NCBI RefSeq assembly: GCF_900112525.1
Contig: NZ_FOMD01000006.1
Span: 88,999 to 152,998, forward strand
Reading direction: 5' to 3'
DNA from: Klenkia taihuensis
Lineage (GTDB): Bacteria > Actinomycetota > Actinomycetes > Mycobacteriales > Geodermatophilaceae
Length of the DNA stretch: 64,000 nt
This document shows, piece by piece, positions 8,933 to 18,708 of this stretch (its first letter is position 1; the number at the start of each line of letters is the position of its first letter). The position numbers and the translations under genes are program-made. The notes below the pieces were generated by a model. The model ran no database searches. It was not told the origin of the DNA and was given only the letters and a program-made list of their open reading frames with translations.

Positions 8933-9126
8933 CGGTTCTGGCGGCGGGCGACCACGACGGCGACGACGAGGACCAGCGCCAGCGGCGCCCAGCCCGGCAG
9001 GCCGAAGGGGCCCAGGACGACCCGCGCGATGAACAGCACGAGCTGGAGGGCGACCCAGAAGCCGACCAGCAGCACGATGAAGTACAGGACCGGTCGTTCC
9101 ATCTGGAGGCGGCGCAGGTAGTCCAT
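8929..9126 (-). CDS. small two-helix membrane protein
   Basis: A 65-residue protein with two hydrophobic helices (about residues 13-35 and 44-60) separated by a GPFGLPGW turn, ending in RRQNR. There is no family I can name. It is the first gene of a two-gene operon with the GDPD-like lipoprotein, coupled by a GTGA overlap, which suggests a linked envelope role. The ATG at 9126 starts 63 bases from the divergent reductase gene. Confidence 0.7.
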   Translation of the reverse strand: MDYLRRLQMERPVLYFIVLLVGFWVALQLVLFIARVVLGPFGLPGWAPLALVLVVAVVVARRQNR

Positions 9127-9189
9127 GTGCCCATCATCCCCGGCCCGCGCAGGGAACAGGGCGGGACGCGGCCGTGCTGCCCCCTGGTG

Positions 9190-10287
9190 ATGAGCACCGA
9201 CACCAGCACCCCGACCCCGCCCTTCCTCGGCGCGCACGCCCTCGTGGTCGGCGCCAGCGGCATCACCGGCAGCGCGCTGGTGGAGAAGCTGACCGCCGGC
9301 GGGTGGGAGGTCTCCGGCCTCTCGCGCACCCCGGTCCCGGGCTCCAGCGCCCGCCACGTCCGCGCCGACCTGCGCTCGCCGGACTCCCTGGCGCAGGCAC
9401 TGGGCGAGCTGCGACCCACGCACGTGTTCTTCTGCGCCTGGTCCAGGCAGGAGACCGAGGCCGCGAACATCGTGGTCAACCGGGCGATGGTGGCCGACCT
9501 GCTGGCCGCGTTGGCGCCGGGCCGGAGCGTCCGGCACGTCGCGCTGGTCACCGGGCTGAAGCACTACCTCGGCCCCTTCGAGGCCTACGGCCAGGGCGAG
9601 GTGCCCGACACCCCGTTCCTCGAGGACGCCGAGCGGCTGCCGGTCGAGAACTTCTACTACGCGCAGGAGGACGCGCTGTTCGAGGCGGCGGCGCAGCAGG
9701 GGTTCACCTGGAGCGTGCACCGCTCGCACACCGTCATCGGCCACGCCGTGGGCAACGCGATGAACATGGGCTCGACGCTGGCCGCCTACGCCGCGGTCTG
9801 CCGGGCCACCGGCCGCCCGTTCACCTTCCCCGGGTCGGCGACGCAGTGGGACTCCCTCGTCGACATGACCGACGCCGGCCAGCTCGCCGACCACATGGTC
9901 TGGGCCTCGACCACCGAGGCCGCCGCGGACCTGGCCTTCAACGTGGTCAACGGCGACGTCTTCCGGTGGCGCCGGATGTGGCCGCGGCTGGCCGCCGCCC
10001 TCGGCGTCGAGCCGGCCGGGTTCCCGGGCGAGCCCCAGCCGCTCGAGCAGCAGATGGCCGGCGCCGAGGAGGTCTGGGCGCGGGTCGTCGCCGAGCACGG
10101 GCTGGTCGAGCCCGACCTCTCCCGCGTCGCGTCCTGGTGGCACACCGACTCCGACCTCGGCCGCGACGTCGAGGTGGTCGCCGACATGAGCCGCTCGCGG
10201 CTGCTCGGCTTCACCGGCTACGTGCGCACCGAGGACTCGTTCCTCCGGCTGTTCGACCGCTACCGCGCCGACCGCCTCATCCCGTGA
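9190..10287 (+). CDS. PRISE-family SDR (progesterone 5-beta-reductase/iridoid synthase-like)
   Basis: A 365-residue NAD(P)H-dependent enzyme. The Rossmann motif GASGITGSAL sits at residues 21-30. The PRISE catalytic pair is visible as TGLKHYLGPFEAYG (Lys124) and NFYYAQED (Tyr156/157), followed by RSHTVIGHAVGNAMNMG. PRISE enzymes reduce enones; the bacterial substrate is unknown. I chose the ATG at 9190 because the sequence upstream lacks family homology and runs into the divergent promoter. Its last 11 bases overlap the convergent DUF1353 gene. Confidence 0.87.
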   Translation: MSTDTSTPTPPFLGAHALVVGASGITGSALVEKLTAGGWEVSGLSRTPVPGSSARHVRADLRSPDSLAQALGELRPTHVFFCAWSRQETEAANIVVNRAMVADLLAALAPGRSVRHVALVTGLKHYLGPFEAYGQGEVPDTPFLEDAERLPVENFYYAQEDALFEAAAQQGFTWSVHRSHTVIGHAVGNAMNMGSTLAAYAAVCRATGRPFTFPGSATQWDSLVDMTDAGQLADHMVWASTTEAAADLAFNVVNGDVFRWRRMWPRLAAALGVEPAGFPGEPQPLEQQMAGAEEVWARVVAEHGLVEPDLSRVASWWHTDSDLGRDVEVVADMSRSRLLGFTGYVRTEDSFLRLFDRYRADRLIP

Positions 10288-10867
10288 CGGGCTGGTCACC
10301 GGTCCGCTCCGTCGACTCGCGCTCGGCCAGCCACGGGCCGGGCGGGTCGGCGGGGCGGCCGGCCAGCCGCAGCGCCAGGCTCAGCGCCCGGTCGACGACG
10401 GCGTCCACGGCCAGCCCCACCGCGACCACCACCGACACGGGCAGCACCAGCGGGGCGACGGCCACCGAGAGGAGCAGGACGGCGGGGGCGTCGCGCACCC
10501 ACCCGGGGCGGCGGACGGGGCTGGCCAGCGCGCCCCACCGCACGCCGGTCCACATCACCCAGCGGCGCAGCACCGGCGTCCCCAGTTCCCGGCACATGCG
10601 GCGGAAGACGCCGTCGGCGTCCCTGCTGCTGATCACCCCGGCGGCGATGCCCACGTCGCAGAACCAGTCGTGCACGACCGCCGCCGCCGTCCACGGCCCG
10701 TCGGCGGGGATGAGCCAGCGGACCGGGACCGGCACCGAGGCGAAGTCGGACTCGAATCCCGCCGGGACGACCCACTCCTCGGCCCGGCCGGCGTAGACCA
10801 GCGGCGCGGTGAGCGTCCAGTGACCGCTGGCGGTCTGCTCCACGCGCGGGCGGGTCAGGAACGGCAC
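10277..10867 (-). CDS. DUF1353 family protein
   Basis: A 196-residue protein whose N-terminal 110 residues match the DUF1353 family: [17 protein letters not shown] at about residues 38-54 and AAVVHDWFC at about 63-71. That family is found in phages and in chromosomes, and its function is unknown. The C-terminus has a hydrophobic stretch (about residues 128-155) and a hydrophilic tail. The start is GTG at 10867 with CAGACT six bases upstream, close to the leaderless pattern seen elsewhere here. It overlaps the 3' end of the convergent reductase by 11 bases. Confidence 0.8.
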   Translation of the reverse strand: MPFLTRPRVEQTASGHWTLTAPLVYAGRAEEWVVPAGFESDFASVPVPVRWLIPADGPWTAAAVVHDWFCDVGIAAGVISSRDADGVFRRMCRELGTPVLRRWVMWTGVRWGALASPVRRPGWVRDAPAVLLLSVAVAPLVLPVSVVVAVGLAVDAVVDRALSLALRLAGRPADPPGPWLAERESTERTGDQPVTG

Positions 10868-10991
10868 GGCGCCAGTCTGGCCGACGGTTCCCCCGAACAG
10901 GGGGCTGGACCAGGTCCTTGCCTCCGCTTACGGTCGGACGCGGCGGTCGGGTCGACGGGGACCCGCACCGGACGACGGCGGGAGACCCAGG

Positions 10992-12416
10992 ATGAGCCGC
11001 GGGCCCGGCACGACCCTGCTGCTGGCCGTGCTCGGCGGCGTCGCCGTCGCGACGCTGCCGGCCGTCGTCGGGCCCGGCACCGGCACCTCGCCGGGACCGC
11101 GCCACGAGGAGCTCGTGCTCGCCGCCGAGCGGGTGCACGACCCCGACCTCGACCTGGACGCCGGGCTCCCGGCGACCCGGCGGGCCGGCACCGCCGCCGA
11201 GGGCGCCACCGCCGACGGGGACGACGCCCCGTCCCCGCACCGGTCCGGTTCGGTGGACCCCGACCTCGACGGCGCACCCCGGCCGTCGGCCACCCGCAGC
11301 TCCAGCACGCCCGCCTCGGGTCTGGCCGCCTCCGGCATCCCCACCACCGCGCTGGAGGCTTACCGCGCCGCCGCCGACGCGCAGGACTGCGGCATCGACT
11401 GGACCCTGCTCGCCGCGATCGGCCGGGTGGAGTCCAACCACGGCCGCTTCGGCGGCGCGACCCTGCACACCGACGGCACGTCCAGCCCGGCGATCATCGG
11501 CATCCCGCTGGACGGCGGCCCCGGCGTCGCCACCATCACCGACACCGACGGCGGCCGGTTCGACCGCGACACCGTGCACGACCGGGCGGTCGGCCCGATG
11601 CAGTTCATCCCGGGCACCTGGGCCCGCTACGCCGCCGACGGGGACGGCGACGGCGTGCGCGACCCGTTCGACGTCCACGACGCCGCCGCGGCCGCCGCCG
11701 ACTACCTCTGCACCGCCGGCGGGGACCTGTCCACGCCGGCCGGGCAGGCGCGCGCAGTGCTGGCCTACAACCGCTCGCAGAGCTACGTGGACACCGTGCT
11801 GGGCCTGGCCGCGACCTACGCCGGCACCGAGGTGACCGAGGTGCCGACGCCCACCGCGCCGCCCACGGTCCCACCGGCCGCACCGCCGGCGCCTTCGCCG
11901 CAGCCGGCCCCCGCACCGGCGCCCACCCCGAGCCCCGCGCCGACCCCGGTCCCGGCGCCCACCCCGACCCCGACGCCCGCCCCCGAGCCGACGCCCGCGC
12001 CCACCCCGACGCCCGCGCCGAGCCCGGCCCCGACGCCGGACCCGACCCCGACCCCGACGCCCACGCCCGCGCCGACCCCGGCGTGCCCCGGTGACGGTGC
12101 GCCCGCCGTCGTCGACGTGGTCGACGGCACCGGGCGGCCCGGGGTCGCGGACGAGCTGCTCGCCGACCTGACCGCGGCCGGTCTCACCACCGGCACCGTC
12201 ACGGCGGTCGACGGCGGCACCGCGGCGGTGGAGGGGCCGGCCGGCGACGGCGGGGCGGCCTGGCTGGCCGACGCGCTGGGCCTGCCGGAGCTGGCCCGCG
12301 ACGGCGACGTCGAGCACGTCACCGTGGCGCTCGGCCCGGGCACCACCGCCGACGACCGCACCGCCGACGTCCTCACCGCCGCGGACGCCCTGCCCGACTG
12401 CACCCCGGCCGGCTGA
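10992..12416 (+). CDS. secreted lytic transglycosylase with Pro-rich linker and LytR-C-like tail
   Basis: A 474-residue cell-wall enzyme. Residues 1-28 form a signal or anchor segment. After a low-complexity region, an SLT-type transglycosylase domain runs from about 115 to 275, with catalytic Glu147 in [15 protein letters not shown] and the later motifs [11 protein letters not shown] and [12 protein letters not shown] Pro/Thr/Ala-rich linker (residues 284-364) leads to a C-terminal LytR-C-like domain starting [17 protein letters not shown]. The transglycosylase would cleave murein glycan strands. Coupling to a LytR-C module is unusual. The ATG has GGGAGA 8 bases upstream. It is monocistronic. 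Confidence 0.87.
   Translation: MSRGPGTTLLLAVLGGVAVATLPAVVGPGTGTSPGPRHEELVLAAERVHDPDLDLDAGLPATRRAGTAAEGATADGDDAPSPHRSGSVDPDLDGAPRPSATRSSSTPASGLAASGIPTTALEAYRAAADAQDCGIDWTLLAAIGRVESNHGRFGGATLHTDGTSSPAIIGIPLDGGPGVATITDTDGGRFDRDTVHDRAVGPMQFIPGTWARYAADGDGDGVRDPFDVHDAAAAAADYLCTAGGDLSTPAGQARAVLAYNRSQSYVDTVLGLAATYAGTEVTEVPTPTAPPTVPPAAPPAPSPQPAPAPAPTPSPAPTPVPAPTPTPTPAPEPTPAPTPTPAPSPAPTPDPTPTPTPTPAPTPACPGDGAPAVVDVVDGTGRPGVADELLADLTAAGLTTGTVTAVDGGTAAVEGPAGDGGAAWLADALGLPELARDGDVEHVTVALGPGTTADDRTADVLTAADALPDCTPAG
11841..12083 (+). repeat. Pro-rich linker repeat ([11 protein letters not shown]) inside the transglycosylase gene
   Basis: About 80 codons alternate Pro with Thr, Ala or Ser in units such as PTPAPTP, encoded by repeating CCGACCCCG and CCCACGCCC. 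Such linkers span the peptidoglycan layer and are prone to length variation by slippage. Confidence 0.85.
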
Positions 12417-12434
12417 CCCGGGTCCGGCCGGTGC

Positions 12435-12833
12435 TCAGCCCTGGGGCGAGTGCACCGAGTCGGCCTCGATCGTGAGGACCAGCCGCTGCTGGTCCCGGCC
12501 GCCGTACCAGGGGTAGGGCCCGCCGAGGTACTTCTGGGCCAGCGCCTCGATGTGCTCGACGGCGCCGTCGGCCGTGACGTCGACGACCCTGCCGCGGACG
12601 CCGAAGTAGCGCGACGGGTCGGCCGGGTCGGCGACGTTCAGGGCCACCCGCGGGTCGCGCTCGACGTTGCGGACCTTCTGGAACCCGGCGACCGAGTTGA
12701 CCCGGATCCGGCCCCGGTCGTCGGCGTCGACCCAGGTCTGGGTCATCTGCGGTGCACCGTCGGGCATGAGGGTGGCGACGAAGCAGGGCGCCGGGGAGCG
12801 CAGCAGCGCCAGCAGGCCGTCGGGGAGGTCCAT
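12435..12833 (-). CDS. PPOX-class (F420/FMN) pyridoxamine 5'-phosphate oxidase-like protein
   Basis: A 132-residue split-barrel flavoprotein. Typical segments are CFVATLMPDGAPQMTQTWVD (about residues 17-36), RIRVNSVAGFQKVRNVERDP and VALNVADPADPSRYFGVRG, matching the actinobacterial F420-dependent PPOX group. Members reduce diverse substrates or bind cofactors; the role here is unknown. The ATG at 12833 has TAGCGT six bases upstream and no Shine-Dalgarno site, so it looks leaderless. It is divergent from the BtuF-like gene. Confidence 0.88.
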   Translation of the reverse strand: MDLPDGLLALLRSPAPCFVATLMPDGAPQMTQTWVDADDRGRIRVNSVAGFQKVRNVERDPRVALNVADPADPSRYFGVRGRVVDVTADGAVEHIEALAQKYLGGPYPWYGGRDQQRLVLTIEADSVHSPQG

Positions 12834-12862
12834 GCCCCGACGCTACGACCTACCGTCGGGGG
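12834..12862. promoter_or_regulatory. divergent leaderless promoter pair
   Basis: Only 29 bases separate two divergent start codons. Minus strand: TAGCGT (12845-12840) lies six bases before the ATG at 12833. Plus strand: TACCGT (12851-12856) lies six bases before the ATG at 12863. Neither gene has a Shine-Dalgarno sequence, so both -10 elements appear to drive leaderless messages and each -35 would fall inside or next to the other gene. Confidence 0.6.
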
Positions 12863-13744
12863 ATGCGCGTGGTCTCCCTGCTGCCCTCGGCGACCGAGGT
12901 CGTGGCGGCCCTCGGCCTGGCCGACGACCTCGTCGGCGTCAGCTTCGAGTGCGACCGGCCGCCGGGCATCCGCGAGCGCGCGGCGGTCGTGGTCGGCGGG
13001 CTGGACACTGCCGGGCTGGGCCCCGGCGAGGTCGACGCGGCGGTGCGGGCGCGGGTGGCGGCGGGGGAGGACCTCTACACCCTGCACGCCGGCGCGCTGG
13101 CCGACCTCGCCCCGGACCTGGTGATCTCCCAGAACCTCTGCCAGGTCTGCGCGCTGCCCGCGGGCACCGTCCGCGACGCCCTGGCCCACCTCGGCACCGA
13201 CGCCGACGTGCTCACCCTCGACCCGCACACCCTCGACGAGGTGCTGGCCACCATCACCGCCGTCGGCGGGCGGGCCGGGGTGCCGGGGCGGGCCGCCGAG
13301 CTGGTCGCCGCCCTGCGGGCCCGGCTGGACGCCGTCGGCGCCGCGGTGGCCGGTCGCCCGCGCCCCCGGGTGGCCGTCGTGGAGTGGACCGACCCGCCCT
13401 TCACCGCCGGCCACTGGGTGCCCGACCTGGTCACCGCCGCCGGCGGCGAGCCGGTCGGCGCCGCCAGCGGCGCCCGCAGCGTGACCACCACCTGGGGCGC
13501 GATCGACGCCGGCGACCCCGAGGTCGTCCTGGTCGCCCCCTGCGGCTACGGCCTGGACGCCGCCGTCGAGCAGGCGCGGACCGTCGCCGGCCACCTGCCC
13601 GGCCGCACCGTGTGGGCGATCGACGCCGACGGGCTCGTCGTCCGGCCCGGGCCGCGGCTGGTGGACGGCGTGGAGGCCATCGCCGCGGTGCTGCACCCGG
13701 ACGTCGTCCCGCCGTCGGCTGCGGTGGCGCGGGTCAGCGGCTGA
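12863..13744 (+). CDS. BtuF-like cobalamin-binding domain protein without signal peptide
   Basis: A 293-residue protein with the two-lobed periplasmic-binding (helical backbone) fold of vitamin B12/metal binding proteins: VVSLLPSATEVVAALGL at the N-terminus, PDLVISQNLCQVCALP at about residues 87-102, and WTDPPFTAGHWVPDLV in the second lobe. There is no signal peptide or lipobox, so it is probably cytoplasmic, as in the widespread stand-alone group annotated as cobalamin-binding proteins. There is no ABC permease nearby. It starts at an apparently leaderless ATG. The 3' end overlaps the convergent epimerase gene by 11 bases. Confidence 0.82.
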   Translation: MRVVSLLPSATEVVAALGLADDLVGVSFECDRPPGIRERAAVVVGGLDTAGLGPGEVDAAVRARVAAGEDLYTLHAGALADLAPDLVISQNLCQVCALPAGTVRDALAHLGTDADVLTLDPHTLDEVLATITAVGGRAGVPGRAAELVAALRARLDAVGAAVAGRPRPRVAVVEWTDPPFTAGHWVPDLVTAAGGEPVGAASGARSVTTTWGAIDAGDPEVVLVAPCGYGLDAAVEQARTVAGHLPGRTVWAIDADGLVVRPGPRLVDGVEAIAAVLHPDVVPPSAAVARVSG

Positions 13745-14654
13745 GCGCCTCGATCTCCCACGTCGCGGTGTGCACGGCGCCGGGCTCGAGCACGACGAGG
13801 TCGGTGCCGGTGCGCAGGGCGTCGGGCGGGCAGGTCATCGGCTCGACGGCGAGGCCGACCCGGTCGTCGGCGGGGTCGGGCCGGTCGGCGGTGTGCACCT
13901 GCACCCACGGCAGCTGCGACGGCGACCAGTGCATCGCCACGCCCGTGCCGTCGGCGGACCACACCCGGGCGGACACCCGCTCGGAGGAGCCCAGCCCGGT
14001 GTAGGCGTGGTCGACGGCCAGCCCGCGCAGGGACCGCCGGCTGCGGAAGTCCAGGTCGGTGGTGGCGACGTCCGCCAGCCCCGTGGGCAACAGGCGCTCG
14101 TCGTCGACGGTGAGCACCTGGGCGGCGTGGAGCTCGAGCTCCCAGTCGTCGACCCGGCCGGGCCCGGCGACCAGGTAGGGGTGCACGGAGCTGGCCCACG
14201 GTGCGGGCTCCCCGCCGACGTTGCGGCCGACGACGGTCCACCGCAGCCCGGCACCGGTCAGCTCGTAGTCGACCTCCACGTCGAGCAGGTGCGGCCAGCC
14301 CTGCTGCGGCCAGATCCGAGCCCCCAGCCGGAGCGTGGAGGCGGTGCGGTCCACCAGGGTCCAGGGGGTCCAGCACAGCAGGCCGTGCAGGGCGTTGCCG
14401 CGGTCGGGCTCGGTGAGGGCGAGCTGCTGCTCGGTGCCGGCGAAGGAGTACCGGCCGTCGCCGACCCGGTTGGGCCAGGGCGCCAGCACCGACCCCCGGT
14501 ACAGGGGGCGTGGGACCTGGACCGGGAACCCCCGCACCAGGTGCCGGCCGGCCGCGGACAGCTCGCGCAGCCCGCCGCCCACCTCGGTGACCACGGCACG
14601 GACGTCACCGGAGACGAGCTCGTGCTGCGCGCCGGACGGGGCCGGACTGGTCAT
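13734..14654 (-). CDS. aldose 1-epimerase family protein
   Basis: A 306-residue protein of the galactose mutarotase superfamily. Segments include GSVLAPWPNRVGDGRYSFAG (about residues 58-77), GNALHGLLCW (catalytic His region), SSVHPYLVAGPG and, toward the C-terminus, GLAVEPMTCPPDAL with the likely catalytic Glu. Such enzymes interconvert sugar anomers. The ATG at 14654 has a strong GAGGAG site; a GTG at 14723 would begin inside the operator. It is divergent from the sugar ABC operon and has its own LacI-type operator, so it should be co-regulated and act on the imported sugar. Confidence 0.88.
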   Translation of the reverse strand: MTSPAPSGAQHELVSGDVRAVVTEVGGGLRELSAAGRHLVRGFPVQVPRPLYRGSVLAPWPNRVGDGRYSFAGTEQQLALTEPDRGNALHGLLCWTPWTLVDRTASTLRLGARIWPQQGWPHLLDVEVDYELTGAGLRWTVVGRNVGGEPAPWASSVHPYLVAGPGRVDDWELELHAAQVLTVDDERLLPTGLADVATTDLDFRSRRSLRGLAVDHAYTGLGSSERVSARVWSADGTGVAMHWSPSQLPWVQVHTADRPDPADDRVGLAVEPMTCPPDALRTGTDLVVLEPGAVHTATWEIEALSR

Positions 14655-14710
14655 GCCGGGGCTCCTCGGTTCGATCGGCCGGCCGTCGCGGCAGACCTGC
14701 CGGCGCAGTC

Positions 14711-14724
14711 TGGTAGCGCTCACA
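14711..14724 (-). promoter_or_regulatory. LacI-type operator for the epimerase promoter
   Basis: The minus strand reads TGTGAGCGCTACCA, centred on the palindrome AGCGCT, six bases downstream of a TTGACG -35-like element (14736-14731). It shares GTGCTTGACG plus TGTGAGCGCTA with the site facing the ABC operon. A repressor bound here would cover the promoter. The probable ligand protein is the LacI regulator at 19862-20887. Confidence 0.75.
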
Positions 14725-14820
14725 GGACCTCGTCAAGCACGTCCCGATGCCCGCTTCGGCACGCCTTGACCCGAGCTGGTCCGATGCACATTCGTTACAC
14801 AGGATGTGCTTGACGCCACA

Positions 14821-14834
14821 TGTGTGAGCGCTAA
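14821..14834 (+). promoter_or_regulatory. LacI-type operator for the sugar ABC operon
   Basis: TGTGAGCGCTAACA is a near-perfect palindrome around AGCGCT. It lies five bases downstream of TTGACG (14810-14815), the likely -35 element of the ABC operon. It is the partner of the site at 14711-14724; their centres are about 110 bases apart, a distance that would allow looping or independent repression. Confidence 0.78.
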
Positions 14835-14931
14835 CACTTCGCCCCCAGAACGAGCGGGCCGCACCGGTGGGCAGCCGTTCGAGCGGACCGGCCCGGACTC
14901 CCCGGCCGGCCAGACCAGGTGGAGGCAGTCC

Positions 14932-15912
14932 GTGTTCAGGAAGACCTTGGTGACCGCGATGGCGGTCGCGGTGGCGTTCGGGGCGACCGCCTGCGGTGGC
15001 GGCGACGACAGCTCGGCCTCCGGCGGGAGCGGCGGCGACGGCACCATCACGATGGGCTTCTCGCAGGTCGGAGCCGAGAGTGGCTGGCGCACGGCCAACA
15101 CGGCGTCGATCCAGCAGTCGGCCGAGGACGCCGGCATCGAGCTGCAGTTCTCCGACGCGCAGGGTGAGCAGGAGAACCAGATCTCGGCGATCCGCTCCTT
15201 CATCCAGCAGCGCGTCGACGTGATCGCCTTCAGCCCGGTCGTCGAGACCGGTTGGGACTCGGTGCTGCTGGAGGCCCAGCGCGCCGGCATCCCGGTGATC
15301 CTCACCGACCGCGCGGTCGACTCCGAGGACGACTCGCTCTACGAGACCTTCCTGGGCTCGGACTTCGTCGAGGAGGGCAAGAAGGCCGGCGAGTGGGCGG
15401 TGGAGAACTGGGGCTCGCAGCCCACCTTCGTCGCCGAGCTGCAGGGCACGACGGGCGCGGCCCCGGCCATCGACCGGCAGCAGGGCTTCGCCGACGCCAT
15501 CGAGGGGACCGACAACATCGAGGTCGTCGCCTCGCAGTCCGGTGACTTCACCCGTGCCGGTGGCCGCGAGGTCATGGAGGCGATGCTGAACTCCAACCCG
15601 GAGATCAACGCCGTCTACGCGCACAACGACGACATGGCCCTCGGCGCCATCGAGGCCATCGAGGCCGCCGGCAAGACCCCCGGCGTGGACATCCAGATCA
15701 TCTCCGTCGACGCCGTCCGCGACGGCATGCAGGCCCTCGCCGACGGCCAGATCAACTTCATCGTCGAGTGCAACCCGCTGCTGGGCGACCAGCTGATGGA
15801 GCTCGCCGAGCAGGTCGTCGCCGGCGAGGAGGTGCCCAAGCGGGTCGTCACCGAGGAGACCACCTTCACCCAGGAGCAGGCCGTCGAGGCGCTGCCGGAC
15901 CGGCAGTACTGA
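14932..15912 (+). CDS. ytfQ: sugar ABC transporter substrate-binding lipoprotein, YtfQ (galactofuranose) type
   Basis: A 326-residue exported lipoprotein: a signal peptide ending GATAC (Cys about residue 21), then a periplasmic-binding type 1 fold. The C-terminal run with INFIVECNPLLGDQLMELAE and VVTEETTFTQEQA closely recalls E. coli YtfQ, which binds galactofuranose. The mature N-terminus is Gly/Ser-rich. The GTG at 14932 has GGAGG six bases upstream; a start at 14806 would overlap the promoter and operator and lack a signal peptide at the right place. It is the first gene of the ytfQRT-yjfF-like operon. Confidence 0.92.
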   Translation: MFRKTLVTAMAVAVAFGATACGGGDDSSASGGSGGDGTITMGFSQVGAESGWRTANTASIQQSAEDAGIELQFSDAQGEQENQISAIRSFIQQRVDVIAFSPVVETGWDSVLLEAQRAGIPVILTDRAVDSEDDSLYETFLGSDFVEEGKKAGEWAVENWGSQPTFVAELQGTTGAAPAIDRQQGFADAIEGTDNIEVVASQSGDFTRAGGREVMEAMLNSNPEINAVYAHNDDMALGAIEAIEAAGKTPGVDIQIISVDAVRDGMQALADGQINFIVECNPLLGDQLMELAEQVVAGEEVPKRVVTEETTFTQEQAVEALPDRQY

Positions 15913-16010
15913 TCCCGTCCGGGTCCCGTTCTCCCACGGGGACCCGGATGCCCGCCCCGCCGCCGGCCACCACCGGCGGCGGGGCACCCCTACTCCTGGA
16001 GACCCACGCC

Positions 16011-17529
<1,519 letters not shown>

Positions 17530-17537
<8 letters not shown>

Positions 17538-18708
17538 GACCCCGACGACCCCCCGCGCGCGGCGCATGGTCGACCTGTCCTCGCCCGTGGTGTGGGCCGC
17601 GGCGGCCCTGCTGGCGCTCCTGCTGTTCAACGCCGTGGTCAACCCGGGCTTCTTCGCCGTGCGCATCCAGGACGGGCACCTGTTCGGCTCGCCGGTCGAC
17701 GTCCTGAAGAACGCGGCACCGACGCTGCTCATCGCCGTGGGCATGACGCTGGTCATCGCGACCCGGGGCATCGACCTCTCGGTCGGCGCGGTCCTGGCCA
17801 TCTCCGGCGCGGTGAGCTTCACCATCATCGACGGCTCCTCCGACCCCTCCTCGCCGGCCACCGCCGCGATCGCCATCGGCACCGCCCTGGCGGTCGGCCT
17901 GGTGCTGGGGGTGTGGAACGGGTTCCTGGTCTCCGTCGTCGGGATCCAGCCGATCATCGCGACCCTGGTGCTCATGACCGCCGGCCGCGGGCTGGCCATG
18001 CTGGTCACCGACGGCCAGATCATCACCGCCGAGAGCCCGGCCTTCACCTGGCTCGGCCGGGGCTACGTGCTCGGCCTGCCCGCCCAGGTGGTGCTCACGC
18101 TGCTCGTCCTGCTGGTGGTCGCTGCACTCACCCGGCGAACCGCGCTGGGCACCCTCATCGAGGCCGTCGGCACCAACCCGGAGGCCGCCCGGCTGGCCGG
18201 CGTCCGGTCCCGCTCGATCACCTGGACCGTGTACGTCTTCGTCGCCTTCACCGCGGCGGTCGCCGGCCTGATGACCAACGCCAACGTCAGCGCCGCCGAC
18301 GCCAACCGGGCCGGGCTGTTCATCGAGCTCGACGCCATCCTCGCCGTGGTCATCGGCGGCACGTCGCTGGCCGGCGGCCGGTACTCCCTCACGGGGACCG
18401 TGCTCGGCGCGCTGATCCTGCAGGCGCTGACCACCACGACCCTCACCATGGGCGTGCCCGACGAGTACGTCCGGCTGTTCAAGGCCGTCGTCATCATCGC
18501 GGTCTTCCTCCTGCAGGCCCCGCGCATCCGCGCAGCCCTCGGGCGGCGACGGCGCGGCGCCCGGGGGGTCACCTCGCCGGACGTGCCGCCGACCGACGCG
18601 GCCGCCGACGACGTGCGTCCCCTCACGCCGGCGCAGGCAGCCAACTCCCCGACGACCGCCATGCCCGACGCCGCACCCAGCCCGACCGACCAGGGGGTCC
18701 TCCGATGA
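17530..18708 (+). CDS. ytfT: sugar ABC transporter permease, YtfT type
   Basis: A 392-residue BPD_transp_2 permease with about ten membrane helices. The family motifs TLVIATRGIDLSVGAVLAIS (residues about 70-89) and LDAILAVVIGGTSLAGGRYS are clear. The last 60 residues form an unusual hydrophilic Pro/Thr/Ala-rich cytoplasmic tail. The GTG at 17530 is chosen because GGAGG lies five bases upstream; a GTG at 17518 is possible. It overlaps ytfR by 8 bases and yjfF by 4, so the three are coupled. Confidence 0.92.

Noticed and set aside
11841..12083. A tandem repeat array that might be a CRISPR or a minisatellite
   Set aside because: It is an in-frame Pro/Thr/Ala-rich linker of the transglycosylase with no spacers.
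14806..14931. An upstream start for the YtfQ-like protein at 14806
   Set aside because: It would begin inside the promoter/operator, place the signal peptide about 43 residues in, and lacks the GGAGG site seen before the GTG at 14932.
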